A stretch of 64,000 nt of DNA from Advenella faeciporci. GTDB taxonomy: Bacteria; Pseudomonadota; Gammaproteobacteria; Burkholderiales; Burkholderiaceae_B. Below are positions 36,741 through 46,709 of the stretch, piece by piece. Position 1 is the stretch's first letter. Each line of letters begins with the position of its first letter. The position numbers and the translations under genes were made by a program. Location: NCBI RefSeq assembly GCF_014652395.1, contig NZ_BMYS01000016.1, positions 21,702 through 85,701 of the forward strand. The letters are read 5' to 3'. Below the pieces are notes generated by a model. It was not told where the DNA came from. It worked only from the letters and a program-made list of their open reading frames with translations, and searched no databases.

Positions 36741-39041
36741 GTGATTTCTCAAGAATTGGAAGTAAGCTTACATATGGCATTTGTTGATGCCAGATCATCA
36801 CGTCACGAGTTCATTACGGTTGAGCATTTATTGCTTGCCCTGCTGGACAATGCCGCAGCACTTGACGTGCTCAAGGCCTGTGATGCCGATATTGAATCCT
36901 TGCGTGGCAAACTGCGTAAATTTGTTAATGAAAATACGCCTGTCGTACCCGGCGATGAAGAGGTTGACACCCAGCCTACCTTGGGTTTCCAACGGGTGAT
37001 CCAGCGTGCGATCATGCACGTGTCATCAAACGGCAGTAACAAGAAGCCCACCACAGGTGCCAATGTGCTGGTGGCCATATTCAGTGAAAAAGACTCTCAT
37101 GCGGTTTTCTTCTTGCAGGAAGAAAACATTACCCGCCTTGATGTGGTTAACTATATTTCGCATGGCATATCCAAATTGCCACCACCCAAGGAAGAGCGCC
37201 ACGAAGAGTCAGTGGCAAGTTCGCGCGAACCCAGCGATTTTGATAAGTCTCCGTTGGCGTTGTATGCGCAAGACCTGAATGCCAATGCGCAGGAAGGCAA
37301 AATAGATCCGCTTATCGGGCGTGACCCGGAAATTGAACGGGTCATCCAGATTTTATGCCGTCGCCGCAAGAATAACCCCTTGCTGGTGGGTGAAGCCGGT
37401 GTTGGCAAAACCGCCATTGCCGAAGGCCTGGCATTAAGAATTGAAAACAGCGAAGTTCCGGAGATTCTTTCATCTGCACGGGTTTATGCGCTTGATATGG
37501 GGGCATTGCTGGCGGGCACCAAATACCGCGGAGACTTTGAGCAACGCCTGAAAGCGGTTCTCAAACAACTTGAAGAACACGAAAATGCCGTACTTTTCAT
37601 CGATGAGATTCATACGCTCATCGGTGCCGGATCGGCCTCTGGTGGAACGATGGATGCATCCAACCTGCTAAAACCGGCTTTGTCTTCAGGTAAATTGCGT
37701 TGCATGGGTGCAACAACCTATAAAGAATATCGGGGTATTTTTGAAAAAGACCACGCCTTGTCACGCCGTTTTCAGAAAGTTGATGTCGCTGAGCCTAGCG
37801 TAGAGCAAACCATCCAGATTTTGCGTGGCCTGAAGTCCAAGTTTGAAGAGCACCATGGGGTGCGCTATTCATCTGCTGCGTTGGTTGCCGCTGCTGAATT
37901 GTCAGCCCGTCATATCAATGACCGGCATTTGCCGGACAAGGCTATTGATGTCATTGACGAAGCAGGGGCAGCACAAAGATTACTGCCCAAATCACGGCAG
38001 AAAAAAGTGATTGGCAAGGCAGAGGTTGAGGCTATTGTTGCAAAAATGGCGCGTATTCCACCGCAAAGTGTTTCTACCGATGACCGGAACAAGCTTGCCA
38101 CGCTAGAGCGGGATTTGAAAACCGTGGTGTTTGGGCAAAACGATGCCATTACCGCCTTGGCCGCAGCCATTAAAATGTCGCGTTCCGGTTTGGGTAAACC
38201 CGACAAACCCATTGGTTCGTTCCTGTTTTCCGGCCCTACCGGGGTTGGTAAAACAGAAGTGGCAAGGCAGCTGGCCTTTACGCTGGGGGTCGAGCTGGTT
38301 CGTTTTGACATGTCCGAGTACATGGAACGTCATGCGGTTTCCCGCCTCATTGGTGCGCCACCCGGTTATGTCGGCTTTGACCAAGGGGGTCTTTTAACCG
38401 AAGCCATCACTAAACAGCCGCATTGTGTATTGCTGCTTGATGAAATAGAAAAAGCGCATCCGGATATTTTCAATATCCTGCTGCAGGTCATGGACCACGG
38501 TACCTTAACCGATAACAACGGTCGCAAGGCTGATTTCAGGAATGTCATTCTTATCATGACCACCAATGCGGGTGCTGAAATGCTTAACAAGCCCACAATC
38601 GGGTTTGCCGCTTCGCGCCAGGCAGGGGATGAAATGGCTGAAATAAAGCGGCTCTTCACCCCGGAATTCCGTAACCGTCTTGATGCTATTATTCCTTTTG
38701 CGGCGCTCAATAAAGAAGTTATTTTGCGTGTTGTGGATAAATTCCTGATTGAGCTTGAAGAACAGCTGCATGCGAAACGGGTGGAAGTGACTTTTACCGA
38801 TGAGCTGCGTGCTTATCTGGCCGATAAAGGCTTTGATCCGCTCATGGGTGCAAGGCCCATGCAGCGGCTTATCCAGGATGTCATTCGTCGGGCGCTGGCC
38901 GACGAGTTGCTGTTTGGCAAGCTTGCCAACGGCGGGGCTGTACGCGTTGACATCAAGGATGAACAGGTTTCCCTGTTTTTTGAAGAGCCAGGCTCAAAAG
39001 CCGATGACCACGAACATAAGGAAGAGGTGCTTGTTTCCTGA
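36741..39041 (+). CDS. clpA: ATP-dependent Clp protease ATP-binding subunit ClpA
   Basis: A 766-residue double AAA+ unfoldase. The N-domain (about 1-145) binds ClpS. The first ATPase module has Walker A GEAGVGKT and Walker [12 protein letters not shown]; the second has [11 protein letters not shown] and [14 protein letters not shown]. The ClpP-docking loop is KPTIGFAAS. The start is GTG at 36741, five bases after GGAGG; overlapping ATGs are in other frames. The stop overlaps the pqiA ATG (TGATG). Confidence 0.97.
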   Translation: MISQELEVSLHMAFVDARSSRHEFITVEHLLLALLDNAAALDVLKACDADIESLRGKLRKFVNENTPVVPGDEEVDTQPTLGFQRVIQRAIMHVSSNGSNKKPTTGANVLVAIFSEKDSHAVFFLQEENITRLDVVNYISHGISKLPPPKEERHEESVASSREPSDFDKSPLALYAQDLNANAQEGKIDPLIGRDPEIERVIQILCRRRKNNPLLVGEAGVGKTAIAEGLALRIENSEVPEILSSARVYALDMGALLAGTKYRGDFEQRLKAVLKQLEEHENAVLFIDEIHTLIGAGSASGGTMDASNLLKPALSSGKLRCMGATTYKEYRGIFEKDHALSRRFQKVDVAEPSVEQTIQILRGLKSKFEEHHGVRYSSAALVAAAELSARHINDRHLPDKAIDVIDEAGAAQRLLPKSRQKKVIGKAEVEAIVAKMARIPPQSVSTDDRNKLATLERDLKTVVFGQNDAITALAAAIKMSRSGLGKPDKPIGSFLFSGPTGVGKTEVARQLAFTLGVELVRFDMSEYMERHAVSRLIGAPPGYVGFDQGGLLTEAITKQPHCVLLLDEIEKAHPDIFNILLQVMDHGTLTDNNGRKADFRNVILIMTTNAGAEMLNKPTIGFAASRQAGDEMAEIKRLFTPEFRNRLDAIIPFAALNKEVILRVVDKFLIELEEQLHAKRVEVTFTDELRAYLADKGFDPLMGARPMQRLIQDVIRRALADELLFGKLANGGAVRVDIKDEQVSLFFEEPGSKADDHEHKEEVLVS

Positions 39042-40321
39042 TGCAGGGTGCGGCAATCAGGCTGGCATGCCATCACTGTGGACAGCTTCATGTAAAACCG
39101 CAGCTCCATGAGCGCCAACGCGCCTCATGTGTACGCTGCGGTACTGTTTTGCTTCAAAAGGGAAGGCTCAATGTCAGTGCCTGGTTGGCCTTGTCGGTGG
39201 CGGCATTATGGGTTTTTCTTATTGCCAATCTTATGCCGGTTGCCACGCTTTCCTCAGCCGGTATGTCTCGCAGCGCTACATTTCTTCAATCTATCCAGGT
39301 GACCTGGGGGCAGGGTTTTCCTCTGGTTGCCACCATGTGTTTAATGGTGGGCTTTGCGGTTCCGCTTTTGCAATTAAGCCTGCTAACGTGGATTCTGTCT
39401 TTTCTGTATAAGAAGAAATATCCGCCAGGTTTGCGCACTTTTTCCCGTCTGAGCTGGTTGTGCAAACCTTGGTCCATGATCCCGGTTTTCATGCTGGGTG
39501 TGCTGGTGGCTGTGGTCAAGTTGGCAGATATGGCGTCACTTGATCCTGATGCCGGTTTGTGGGCATTTGCCGTACTGACCTTTTTGCTGACTTTTCTTAA
39601 TAAACTCAATTCCCGTAAAATCTGGCAACTGGCACAAGAGCAAGGAGTCGCCAATGATTTGCCGGTTAAACCGCAAGCCGGGCAATACGTGCTTGCCTGT
39701 GAGGTTTGTTCACAGCTGACCTTAAGCCAACAGGAAACAGGGCGTTGTGTTCGCTGCAATGCCAGCGTGCATTACCGTAAACCCAAACATAAATCCCGAA
39801 CCCTGGCCCTGCTTGCAGCGGCCATCGTGTTTTATGTCCCGGCCAACCTGTATCCGATTATGGTCATTGATACTTTGCTGGGCTCCAGCCGGCATACTAT
39901 TTTGGGTGGCGTGTTGCAACTTTGGGAATTGGGTTCGTGGGATTTGGCTTTAATTGTTTTTGTGGCCAGCGTGGTAGTACCCATTAGCAAAATCGTTATT
40001 ATGCTGGTTTTATATATTAATGATAAATCTGGCAACCATGCCATTCAGCAACAGCATACCCGCCTTTACCAGGTGGTTGAGTATATTGGGCAATGGTCCA
40101 TGCTGGATGTTTTTGTGGTGATATTGCTGGCAGCTCTGGCCAGTTTTGGCAGCCTGATGAGTGTCATGCCCGGGCAGGGCGCTTCTGCCTTTGGCCTGGT
40201 GGTTGTTTTTACAATGCTGGCTGCACAAAGTTTTGACATCCGGGAAGGGTGGGACTGCGTTGATGATGGAATTGAAAAAGAAGATTTTGAGCCAGTAGAG
40301 ACCGCACCCACATTTCAATGA
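39041..40321 (+). CDS. pqiA: Intermembrane transport protein PqiA
   Basis: A 426-residue inner-membrane protein made of two homologous halves, each with a cytoplasmic zinc-ribbon (CHHCGQLHV...CVRCGTVL near 10-38, and CEVCSQLTL...CVRCNASV near 223-248) followed by four membrane helices. With PqiB and PqiC it forms a lipid-transport system between inner and outer membrane. The ATG overlaps the clpA stop, which would couple its translation to the protease subunit. Confidence 0.92.
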   Translation: MQGAAIRLACHHCGQLHVKPQLHERQRASCVRCGTVLLQKGRLNVSAWLALSVAALWVFLIANLMPVATLSSAGMSRSATFLQSIQVTWGQGFPLVATMCLMVGFAVPLLQLSLLTWILSFLYKKKYPPGLRTFSRLSWLCKPWSMIPVFMLGVLVAVVKLADMASLDPDAGLWAFAVLTFLLTFLNKLNSRKIWQLAQEQGVANDLPVKPQAGQYVLACEVCSQLTLSQQETGRCVRCNASVHYRKPKHKSRTLALLAAAIVFYVPANLYPIMVIDTLLGSSRHTILGGVLQLWELGSWDLALIVFVASVVVPISKIVIMLVLYINDKSGNHAIQQQHTRLYQVVEYIGQWSMLDVFVVILLAALASFGSLMSVMPGQGASAFGLVVVFTMLAAQSFDIREGWDCVDDGIEKEDFEPVETAPTFQ

Positions 40322-40380
40322 GGCATTGCCTTTGAAGTACCTGCTCTATTCATGGCGTTAATTTATGTGGAAAACAAAAA

Positions 40381-42111
40381 ATGTCTGAATCTGAAGACAA
40401 GCGATCACACCCCCGGGAAATGAAGGACTCATCGGTGACAGATAACTCATCAGAGGTAAAACCACCGATCGTCAAAGAGCCGGTAATCAGTCAAAAAAAA
40501 GGGAAAAACATCTCATGGATATGGCTGGTTCCCTTTATTGCGGCCATTGTGGGCATCTCATTACTGGTCCGCGATTACATGGATCAGGGACCGGAAGCCA
40601 GCATCATATTCAAAACAGCTGAAGGGCTTGAGGTTGGAAAAACACAGGTTCGCTACAAGGATGTGGTGATCGGGCATGTGAATAAAATTGGTCTCACTCC
40701 GGACAGAAACGAAGTAGAGGTCAATGTCAGTCTTTCCAATGAAAGTGAATTTCTGATGCAGAAAGGAACCCGTTTCTGGGTGGTCAAGCCTCGCCTTGGC
40801 GTGAGTGGGGTCTCGGGACTGGGAACCTTGGTGTCAGGTTCATATATTGGTGTTGATGTACCTGATGACAAGACGGAAGAGCCGGTTTATACCGATGAGT
40901 TTATTGGCCTGGAGCACCCACCTGAGATTTCCAGCAATCGTCCTGGTAAAAAATTTGTGTTGAATGCTGTTAACCTGGGGTCTTTGGATATCGGTTCACC
41001 GGTCTATTATCGACGTATTCCAGTGGGGCAGGTCATCAATTACCAACTTGCCAAAGATGGGCATGCCGTTAACATACTTATTTTTATTGACTCTCCCTAT
41101 GACCAGTTTGTCACTGAAAACAGCCGTTTCTGGAATGCCAGTGGCCTGGATTTTTCCTTGGGTGCCAACGGCCTGAATTTTAAAACCCAATCCGTGGTTT
41201 CGTTGTTAAGTGGTGGGGTTGCCTTTGCCGATCCCCCACTCAGACATGGACAACAAAGCAATCTGGCCCAGGCAAACTCTGTGTTTTTGCTGGAAGCCAC
41301 CGAGCAACGGGCCATGTCTGATCCGTATGGGCAAGCCTATCCGGTTCGTATGAAATTCAGCAATTCGGTACGTGGTCTGCAGGCAGGGGCACCGCTTGAC
41401 TTCAAAGGCATCAATTTGGGAGAGGTGCGGGCTATTAGTCTTGAGTATGATGCCAGGAGCAAGGAAAGTTTTGCGGTGGTGGATGCGATTGTTTATGAAA
41501 ACCGGCTGGGTGTTGTGCTAAACAGCAAGGCATCGTCTGGTGACCGGGTTAAAGAAGTGGGCGTTGATGAAATAAAAGATTTTTTTGCCAGTGGTTTAAG
41601 GGGGCAATTGCGTTTTGCCAATATTTTTACCGGCCAACTGTATGTCGCGTTGGATCATTTTCCTGATGAGCCACCTTTGCCAGCGCCTGATTTGTCGCAA
41701 GACCCGTTCATCATTCCAACGGTAGGCGGCAGTTTTGATCAAATTCAGGATAACCTGAATCAGATTATCCGCAAGCTCAAGGATCTTCCCCTGGATTCAA
41801 TGGGCCAATCACTGGACAGTGCCTTGCAAGGGGTAGCCAAACTGGTTGGCAGCCTGGACAGCAAAACCCTGCCTGAAATGAATAAAACCCTGCGTCAGGC
41901 AACCCGCTCACTGAACGGGGCTGATAAACTGGTTAACAGCCTGGATGATACCGTGAGTCAGGATGGTGCGTTAATGTCCGAGGTGCGTACCATGCTCAGG
42001 GAGCTGACGCGTACCATGAGCTCGTTTCGTGCAATCAGTGACTTTTTGCAGACAGAGCCCTCTTCGGTCATCAGGGGTAGGCAGAAAGATCAAATACCAT
42101 TTATGGAATAG
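40381..42111 (+). CDS. pqiB: MCE-domain protein PqiB
   Basis: A 576-residue periplasm-spanning protein. After a charged cytoplasmic N-terminus, one membrane helix (about 42-60, ISWIWLVPFIAAIVGISLL) is followed by repeated MCE (MlaD-like) domains: FKTAEGLEVGKTQVRYKDV near 77, VLNAVNLGSLDIGSPVYYR near 196, and MKFSNSVRGLQAGAPLDFKG near 322. A C-terminal helical region (about 450-560) matches the hollow needle of E. coli PqiB. It is 59 bases after pqiA. Confidence 0.93.
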   Translation: MSESEDKRSHPREMKDSSVTDNSSEVKPPIVKEPVISQKKGKNISWIWLVPFIAAIVGISLLVRDYMDQGPEASIIFKTAEGLEVGKTQVRYKDVVIGHVNKIGLTPDRNEVEVNVSLSNESEFLMQKGTRFWVVKPRLGVSGVSGLGTLVSGSYIGVDVPDDKTEEPVYTDEFIGLEHPPEISSNRPGKKFVLNAVNLGSLDIGSPVYYRRIPVGQVINYQLAKDGHAVNILIFIDSPYDQFVTENSRFWNASGLDFSLGANGLNFKTQSVVSLLSGGVAFADPPLRHGQQSNLAQANSVFLLEATEQRAMSDPYGQAYPVRMKFSNSVRGLQAGAPLDFKGINLGEVRAISLEYDARSKESFAVVDAIVYENRLGVVLNSKASSGDRVKEVGVDEIKDFFASGLRGQLRFANIFTGQLYVALDHFPDEPPLPAPDLSQDPFIIPTVGGSFDQIQDNLNQIIRKLKDLPLDSMGQSLDSALQGVAKLVGSLDSKTLPEMNKTLRQATRSLNGADKLVNSLDDTVSQDGALMSEVRTMLRELTRTMSSFRAISDFLQTEPSSVIRGRQKDQIPFME

Positions 42112-42126
42112 TTCAACATCAAACTT

Positions 42127-42798
42127 ATGCAACAACATCTCGTTATTTTGAAAAGATTGGCCGGTTTACTGGGGACAGGGGCAGTGCTAAGTTTAATGGC
42201 TGGTTGCGCTTCGGCACCGGCCGTCAAATATTATTCATTGCAGCCGCAGACGCAGTCGGCGACCGTCATGGGCAATGCGCCATTCGGTGTGCAAATTTCC
42301 TCACCGCAAATTCCCGAGTCAGTCGACAGGCCCCAGCTGATGGTGCGCAATCCGGCCGAACCGCAGGTTATGTATGCGCTGAATGCTGCCCGTTGGGCAG
42401 GTTCGCTGTCTGATGAAATTGGTCAATCCCTGTCATTTTATCTGGCAGCCCGGCTGGGCGCCCTTAATGTGCAGAACTTGCCTGTTGTATCTGGCGTTTT
42501 GCCGGTCTGGGCCGTTCAAGTTAATGTGCAGCAGTTTGACCTGATGCCGGGCAATAGCGCAACGCTTGATGTAGTATGGACCCTTAAGCCGCCATCAGGC
42601 ACCCGTGCCTCATGGATTTGTCAAACGCGGGTCAGTGTACCGGTTATGCAAAAAGATGCCGCTTCCGTGGTCAATGGACAGCAGCAGGCGATTCGATTGC
42701 TGGCCAATGAAATGGCCCAAAAAATCAATCCTGGTGTTGTGGCGGCCGATAAGATGGTGCAGGCTTCGGTGCAAACCCGCGCTTGTCGCCAGTCGTAA
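42127..42798 (+). CDS. pqiC: PqiC outer-membrane lipoprotein
   Basis: A 223-residue member of the ABC-type transport auxiliary lipoprotein family. Signal peptide with lipobox LMAGC (Cys about 27). The conserved start of the mature domain is VKYYSLQP, with QISSPQIPESVDRPQLMVR and RWAGSLSDEIGQSL further on. It is expected to anchor the PqiB needle at the outer membrane. It is the last gene of pqiABC, 15 bases after pqiB. Confidence 0.9.
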   Translation: MQQHLVILKRLAGLLGTGAVLSLMAGCASAPAVKYYSLQPQTQSATVMGNAPFGVQISSPQIPESVDRPQLMVRNPAEPQVMYALNAARWAGSLSDEIGQSLSFYLAARLGALNVQNLPVVSGVLPVWAVQVNVQQFDLMPGNSATLDVVWTLKPPSGTRASWICQTRVSVPVMQKDAASVVNGQQQAIRLLANEMAQKINPGVVAADKMVQASVQTRACRQS

Positions 42799-42857
42799 AC
42801 CAGGGGTGCAAAAACCCCGCATAAAAGCAATTTGTAACACTTAGGATAATATTTGCA

Positions 42858-44015
42858 ATGAAAAAGAAAATTCTATTCTCTGGAATTATGGCTGCATTTG
42901 CCTTTCAATCGGTCAGTCAGGCTGATGTCGTGGTGGGTGTGAATGTCTCGGCTACCGGTCCTGCTGCTGCCATTGGCATACAGTCTCAAAATGCCATGAA
43001 TTTGTGGCCAGAGACACTGGGTGGAGAAAAAGCCAAATATATTATTCTTGATGATGGTACCGATGTGAGCAAGGCCGTCAGGAATGTGCGCAAGCTGACT
43101 GCGGAAGATAAAGTCGATATGATTATTGGCCCCAATACAACTGCGGCTACCTTGGCTTTGCTGGATGTCCTGAAAGAAACCCAAACCCCTTTGATTGCAT
43201 TGGCTGCCTCCAGCTCTATTGTAGAGCCTGCTGATGATCCGGGCCGTCGCTGGGTGTTCAAAATGCCCCAGAATGATAGCTTAATGGCCGATGTCCTGAT
43301 TGATGAAATGGTTAAAAAAGGGCATAAAACCGTTGGCTTTATCGGTTTTGCCGATTCTTATGGTGAGAACTGGTGGAAAGAGTTTACCTCGCGCCTGGAT
43401 GGCCGGCTTGAGGTGGTTGCCCGTGAATCCTTTCAACGCACTGATTCATCAGTTGTTGGCCAGGCCCTGAAGCTGATTTCCGCCAAACCCGATGCCATTT
43501 TGGTGGCTGGTGCCGGCACTCCTGCTGTATTGCCCGAAAAAACCCTGAAAGACCGTGGTTACAAGAACCCGATTTACCAAACGCATGGTATTGGTACGCT
43601 TGAGTTTCTTCAGGTAGGTGGCAAGTCTGTTGAGGGAACACTGTTCCCAACCGGTCCGGGGGTAGTTGCCCGTGGCCTGCCAGACAGTAATCCGGTTAAG
43701 CAGGTCGCCATGGACTTTACCGAACGCTATGAGGCCAAATACGGCCCGAATACGGCAACCCAGTTTGCCGGTGATGCCTGGGGTGCCTGGATTGTGGCCG
43801 ACAAGGCCGTGTCACGCGTTATTAAAAAGGGAATCAAGCCCGGAACCATTGAGTTCAGGAATGCCCTGCGTGATGAAATTGAAAACACCAGGGACCTGAT
43901 TGTTCCTAATGGCGTGCTGAATATTTCACCTAGTGATCATCAGGGCTTTGATGCCCGTGCTGCCGTCATGGGCACCATTAAGGATGGAAAATTTGTATAC
44001 GCCGGTGAGCAATAA
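42858..44015 (+). CDS. Leu/Ile/Val-type ABC transporter substrate-binding protein
   Basis: A 385-residue periplasmic binding protein of the Peripla_BP_6/LivK type. The signal peptide (about 1-22) ends SVSQA. The mature domain includes GVNVSATGPAAAIGIQSQ, VRKLTAEDKVDMIIGPNTT and GFADSYGENW. No permease or ATPase lies next to it, so it either works with a transporter encoded elsewhere or is an orphan receptor. Ligand unknown; aliphatic amino acids, amides or aromatic acids are all possible for this family. Confidence 0.88.
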   Translation: MKKKILFSGIMAAFAFQSVSQADVVVGVNVSATGPAAAIGIQSQNAMNLWPETLGGEKAKYIILDDGTDVSKAVRNVRKLTAEDKVDMIIGPNTTAATLALLDVLKETQTPLIALAASSSIVEPADDPGRRWVFKMPQNDSLMADVLIDEMVKKGHKTVGFIGFADSYGENWWKEFTSRLDGRLEVVARESFQRTDSSVVGQALKLISAKPDAILVAGAGTPAVLPEKTLKDRGYKNPIYQTHGIGTLEFLQVGGKSVEGTLFPTGPGVVARGLPDSNPVKQVAMDFTERYEAKYGPNTATQFAGDAWGAWIVADKAVSRVIKKGIKPGTIEFRNALRDEIENTRDLIVPNGVLNISPSDHQGFDARAAVMGTIKDGKFVYAGEQ

Positions 44016-44031
44016 ACCGGGCTGTATGACG

Positions 44032-44066
44032 CACTGATAAAAATAGCATCAGGCTAATTATCAGTG
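44032..44066. repeat. Inverted repeat between convergent receptor genes
   Basis: CACTGATAA (44032-44040) and TTATCAGTG (44058-44066) with a 17-base spacer. It lies between two convergent stops and may serve as a weak two-way terminator; the T-runs are poor. Confidence 0.45.
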
Positions 44067-44084
44067 AGTCATCTTTGTTGCCGG

Positions 44085-45095
44085 TCAGTTAATGGTGGCA
44101 CCCGAGATTTTTACGATTTCCTTGTATTTCTCGTGTTCGGATTTTACAAAGTCGGCAAATTCCTGCGCAGTGCCGGGTTTGGTATCGGAACCCATGGTTT
44201 TCAGCTGCTTTTGTACGGCCGGGTCATTCATGGCATTGGCATAGGCTTTGTTCAGTTTTTTAATAACCGGTTCGGGGGTGCCGCCGGTGGCAAATACACC
44301 AAACCAGGTGCCAATATCAAAGTCTTTAATGCCGGACGCTTCCATGGTGGGGGTGTCTGGCAGAAAGGGGGTGGCGTCTTTGGTCGTGACGGCTAGTGCT
44401 TTTACCTGTCCTTCATTGATAAGTGGCAAAGAAGATGCCAGGTTGTCAAACATGAACTGGGTCTGGTTAGACAATAAAGACAGTTTTGCCGGATTGGCAC
44501 CCCCATAAGGGACGTGGACCGCATCAATGCCTGTGCGGGCTTTCATGAGCTCACCGGCCAGGTGGCCGGCACTGCCGCTGCCACCAGAAGCATAATTAAG
44601 CTTGCCGGCATTGTTTTTGGCATAGTCAATCAAGTCTTGCAGGTTGTTGATATTGTTGGTTTCAGCAAAATCTTTATTGACGATTAAAACATTAGGTACC
44701 GATGAAACCATAATGACCGGCGCGAAGTCTTTGATGGGATCAAAAGTAATGTTTTTATATAGCCAGGGATTAATGGCCTGGATCGCAACGGCACCCATTA
44801 CCAGTGTGTAGCCATCGGGTTGGGCCTTGGCCACTGAAGCGGCACCAATATTGCCACCGGCACCGGCTTTGTTTTCGACGATAACGGTTTGTTTGAGTTC
44901 TTGCTGCACTTTTTCACCCAAGAGGCGGGCGATGGTATCAAGCGGGCCGCCAGCAGCATAAGGAACCACAAAATTAATCGGCTTTTCGGGCCAGGCTGCT
45001 GCGGCATCCTGCGCCATTGCCATCGTGGAACCCAGGAGGCCAGAGGCCAGCAGGGCGCCAGCGCTTTTCAAAATCATTCTGCGTGTCAGTGTCAT
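44085..45095 (-). CDS. Bug-family tripartite tricarboxylate-type solute-binding protein
   Basis: A 336-residue periplasmic receptor. The N-terminus has a twin-Arg-like signal (MTLTRRMILKSAGALLASGL), then AWPEKPINFVVPYAAGGPLDTIARLL and VENKAGAGGNIGAASVAKA, the Bug/TctC signature. Bug proteins bind carboxylates or other small organics and are greatly expanded in Burkholderiales. There are no TctA/TctB permease genes here, so it is an orphan receptor with unknown ligand. Confidence 0.92.
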   Translation of the reverse strand: MTLTRRMILKSAGALLASGLLGSTMAMAQDAAAAWPEKPINFVVPYAAGGPLDTIARLLGEKVQQELKQTVIVENKAGAGGNIGAASVAKAQPDGYTLVMGAVAIQAINPWLYKNITFDPIKDFAPVIMVSSVPNVLIVNKDFAETNNINNLQDLIDYAKNNAGKLNYASGGSGSAGHLAGELMKARTGIDAVHVPYGGANPAKLSLLSNQTQFMFDNLASSLPLINEGQVKALAVTTKDATPFLPDTPTMEASGIKDFDIGTWFGVFATGGTPEPVIKKLNKAYANAMNDPAVQKQLKTMGSDTKPGTAQEFADFVKSEHEKYKEIVKISGATIN

Positions 45096-45116
45096 TATTA
45101 TGTCCTTATAAAAAAA

Positions 45117-45563
45117 TTAACGGCGGCCGGTACTGCCAAAACCGTCGGTACCGCGATCACTGTCTTCAAACTCATCGACAAGATTGAATTCTACTTGCTG
45201 TACGGGAACCACCACCAATTGGGCAATTCGTTCCATGGGGGATATGACAAAATCAGTCTGGCCGCGATTCCAGGTTGAAACCATGAGTTGTCCCTGATAG
45301 TCGGAGTCGATGAGGCCAACCAGATTACCAAGTACGATACCGTGTTTATGACCAAGGCCGGAGCGTGGCAAGATAACGGCAGCATAGTTGGGGTTTTTTA
45401 TGAATATGGATAAACCGGTGGGAATCAAGGTGGTCTGGCCCGGTTTCAGTGTGATGGCTTCATCAAGACAGGCTCGCAGATCAAGGCCGGCCGATCCGCC
45501 GGTAGCATAGGCCGGCAATTGTGAGCGCATGCGCTCATCGAGGATTTTTAGGTCTATTTTCAT
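45117..45563 (-). CDS. dut: dUTP diphosphatase (dUTPase)
   Basis: A 148-residue trimeric dUTPase that removes dUTP and supplies dUMP. The five motifs are present: AGLDLRAC (about 25-32), [10 protein letters not shown] (about 70-79), [11 protein letters not shown] (about 86-96), RIAQLVVVP, and the glycine-rich C-terminal [12 protein letters not shown]. The ATG overlaps the stop of the upstream gene by four bases (ATGA). Confidence 0.97.
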   Translation of the reverse strand: MKIDLKILDERMRSQLPAYATGGSAGLDLRACLDEAITLKPGQTTLIPTGLSIFIKNPNYAAVILPRSGLGHKHGIVLGNLVGLIDSDYQGQLMVSTWNRGQTDFVISPMERIAQLVVVPVQQVEFNLVDEFEDSDRGTDGFGSTGRR

Positions 45564-45985
45564 TTTTTCCTATTTGATTTCGTAGAATTGAAAATTGATG
45601 CCATGAACCGGAGCACGGCAATGGCAACAATGATAATCAGGACAATTGCCCCTTGCCCGTCTGATTTAGCAATGATGGAGCCCAGAAATGCAATCAGAAA
45701 AATCAGGAAGAAAAATCTTCTGATGTTTTTATTGAAAGCTGAGGCAGTATAGGCTTGAGGCTTGGTAGTATCTGTTGGTTTTTCTTGTTGTGGCAAGGCA
45801 TAAGGCGCAGGTTTTGCAGGGACTGCGGGTGTTAAACCTTCGTTACTGGTGAAGCTCTCGGGAAAGTCCTGTGTAAAATCATTGTTTGGGTTTTGCGCGG
45901 GGGAAGATAAGGATGACTGCTTTACAAGCTCATCAATATATGAAGCATAATCCCCGTTTTTGGGGCTTTCGTGGCTCTTCAGCAT
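45560..45985 (-). CDS. Unknown membrane protein with disordered N-terminus
   Basis: Not recognised. A 141-residue protein: about 85 residues rich in Pro, Ser, Thr and Asn without hydrophobic segments, then two predicted membrane helices (about 90-107, [16 protein letters not shown], and about 113-130, [16 protein letters not shown]) and a basic tail ending KSNRKK. It is translationally coupled to dut by an ATGA overlap, which suggests regular expression but not function. Confidence 0.65.
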   Translation of the reverse strand: MLKSHESPKNGDYASYIDELVKQSSLSSPAQNPNNDFTQDFPESFTSNEGLTPAVPAKPAPYALPQQEKPTDTTKPQAYTASAFNKNIRRFFFLIFLIAFLGSIIAKSDGQGAIVLIIIVAIAVLRFMASIFNSTKSNRKK

Positions 45986-46013
45986 GACACATCCTTTACC
46001 TTGTTAGGGGCGG

Positions 46014-46676
46014 CTACCGGCCTTGATCCTTTCCTTTATTGGTTTTGTTTTTTACAGGTGGTTTTTTCATGAGCGAATAGATTAGCCAGACACCGGCAAC
46101 CACTGACAATATGGTACCAATTAACAGAGTGCTTCCACCGCCTGCACCATGGGAATCTGAAATGGCTTCGGCACCTTTGGCACCCAGATACCCTGGCATG
46201 ATCATGACAGGCATCCAGATGATGGCAGAGGTTACGTTGGCGATTTGAAACCGCAGATGCGACATGTTCATGATGCCTGCAACGGCAGGTATCGTGGAGC
46301 GGATCGGACCCATAAAGCGACCCAGAAAAACCGATAAGACACCATATTTATAAAAGAACAGCCTTGTTCGCGCAACCATTTTCCGGTGCTGGTTCAGGGG
46401 CCATTTACGGGTGATATCCATGCCAAACCAGCGTCCGATCCAGTAGGAAAGGGCATCACCCAGGATAGCGCCAGTTATGCCCCAGATAATGATGGGCCAG
46501 GGAGACAGTACATCTGAGCCGATTAAGGTGCCGGTTGCCAGCAAAATGGCGGTTGCCGGGATAGCCAGGCCAATAATAAGCATGGACTCGCCAAAGGTAA
46601 GCAAGGCAATAATGGGGCCTGCCCAGACCTGGTTGTCCTGGATGAAGGTAATGATCTGTTGAAGCAGGTGATCCAT
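46014..46676 (-). CDS. DedA family membrane protein
   Basis: A 220-residue inner-membrane protein with the DedA signature: GPIIALLTFGESMLIIGLAIPA near 19-40, GDALSYWIGRWFG near 74-86, and GRFMGPIRSTIPAVAGIM near 117-134, including the functional arginines. DedA proteins act in lipid-carrier recycling and membrane homeostasis. It lies 33 bases after coaBC and 28 before the unknown membrane gene. Confidence 0.9.
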   Translation of the reverse strand: MDHLLQQIITFIQDNQVWAGPIIALLTFGESMLIIGLAIPATAILLATGTLIGSDVLSPWPIIIWGITGAILGDALSYWIGRWFGMDITRKWPLNQHRKMVARTRLFFYKYGVLSVFLGRFMGPIRSTIPAVAGIMNMSHLRFQIANVTSAIIWMPVMIMPGYLGAKGAEAISDSHGAGGGSTLLIGTILSVVAGVWLIYSLMKKPPVKNKTNKGKDQGR

Positions 46677-46709
46677 GGAAATATACCGGTTGATCCTGAA
46701 AAAGGGCTT

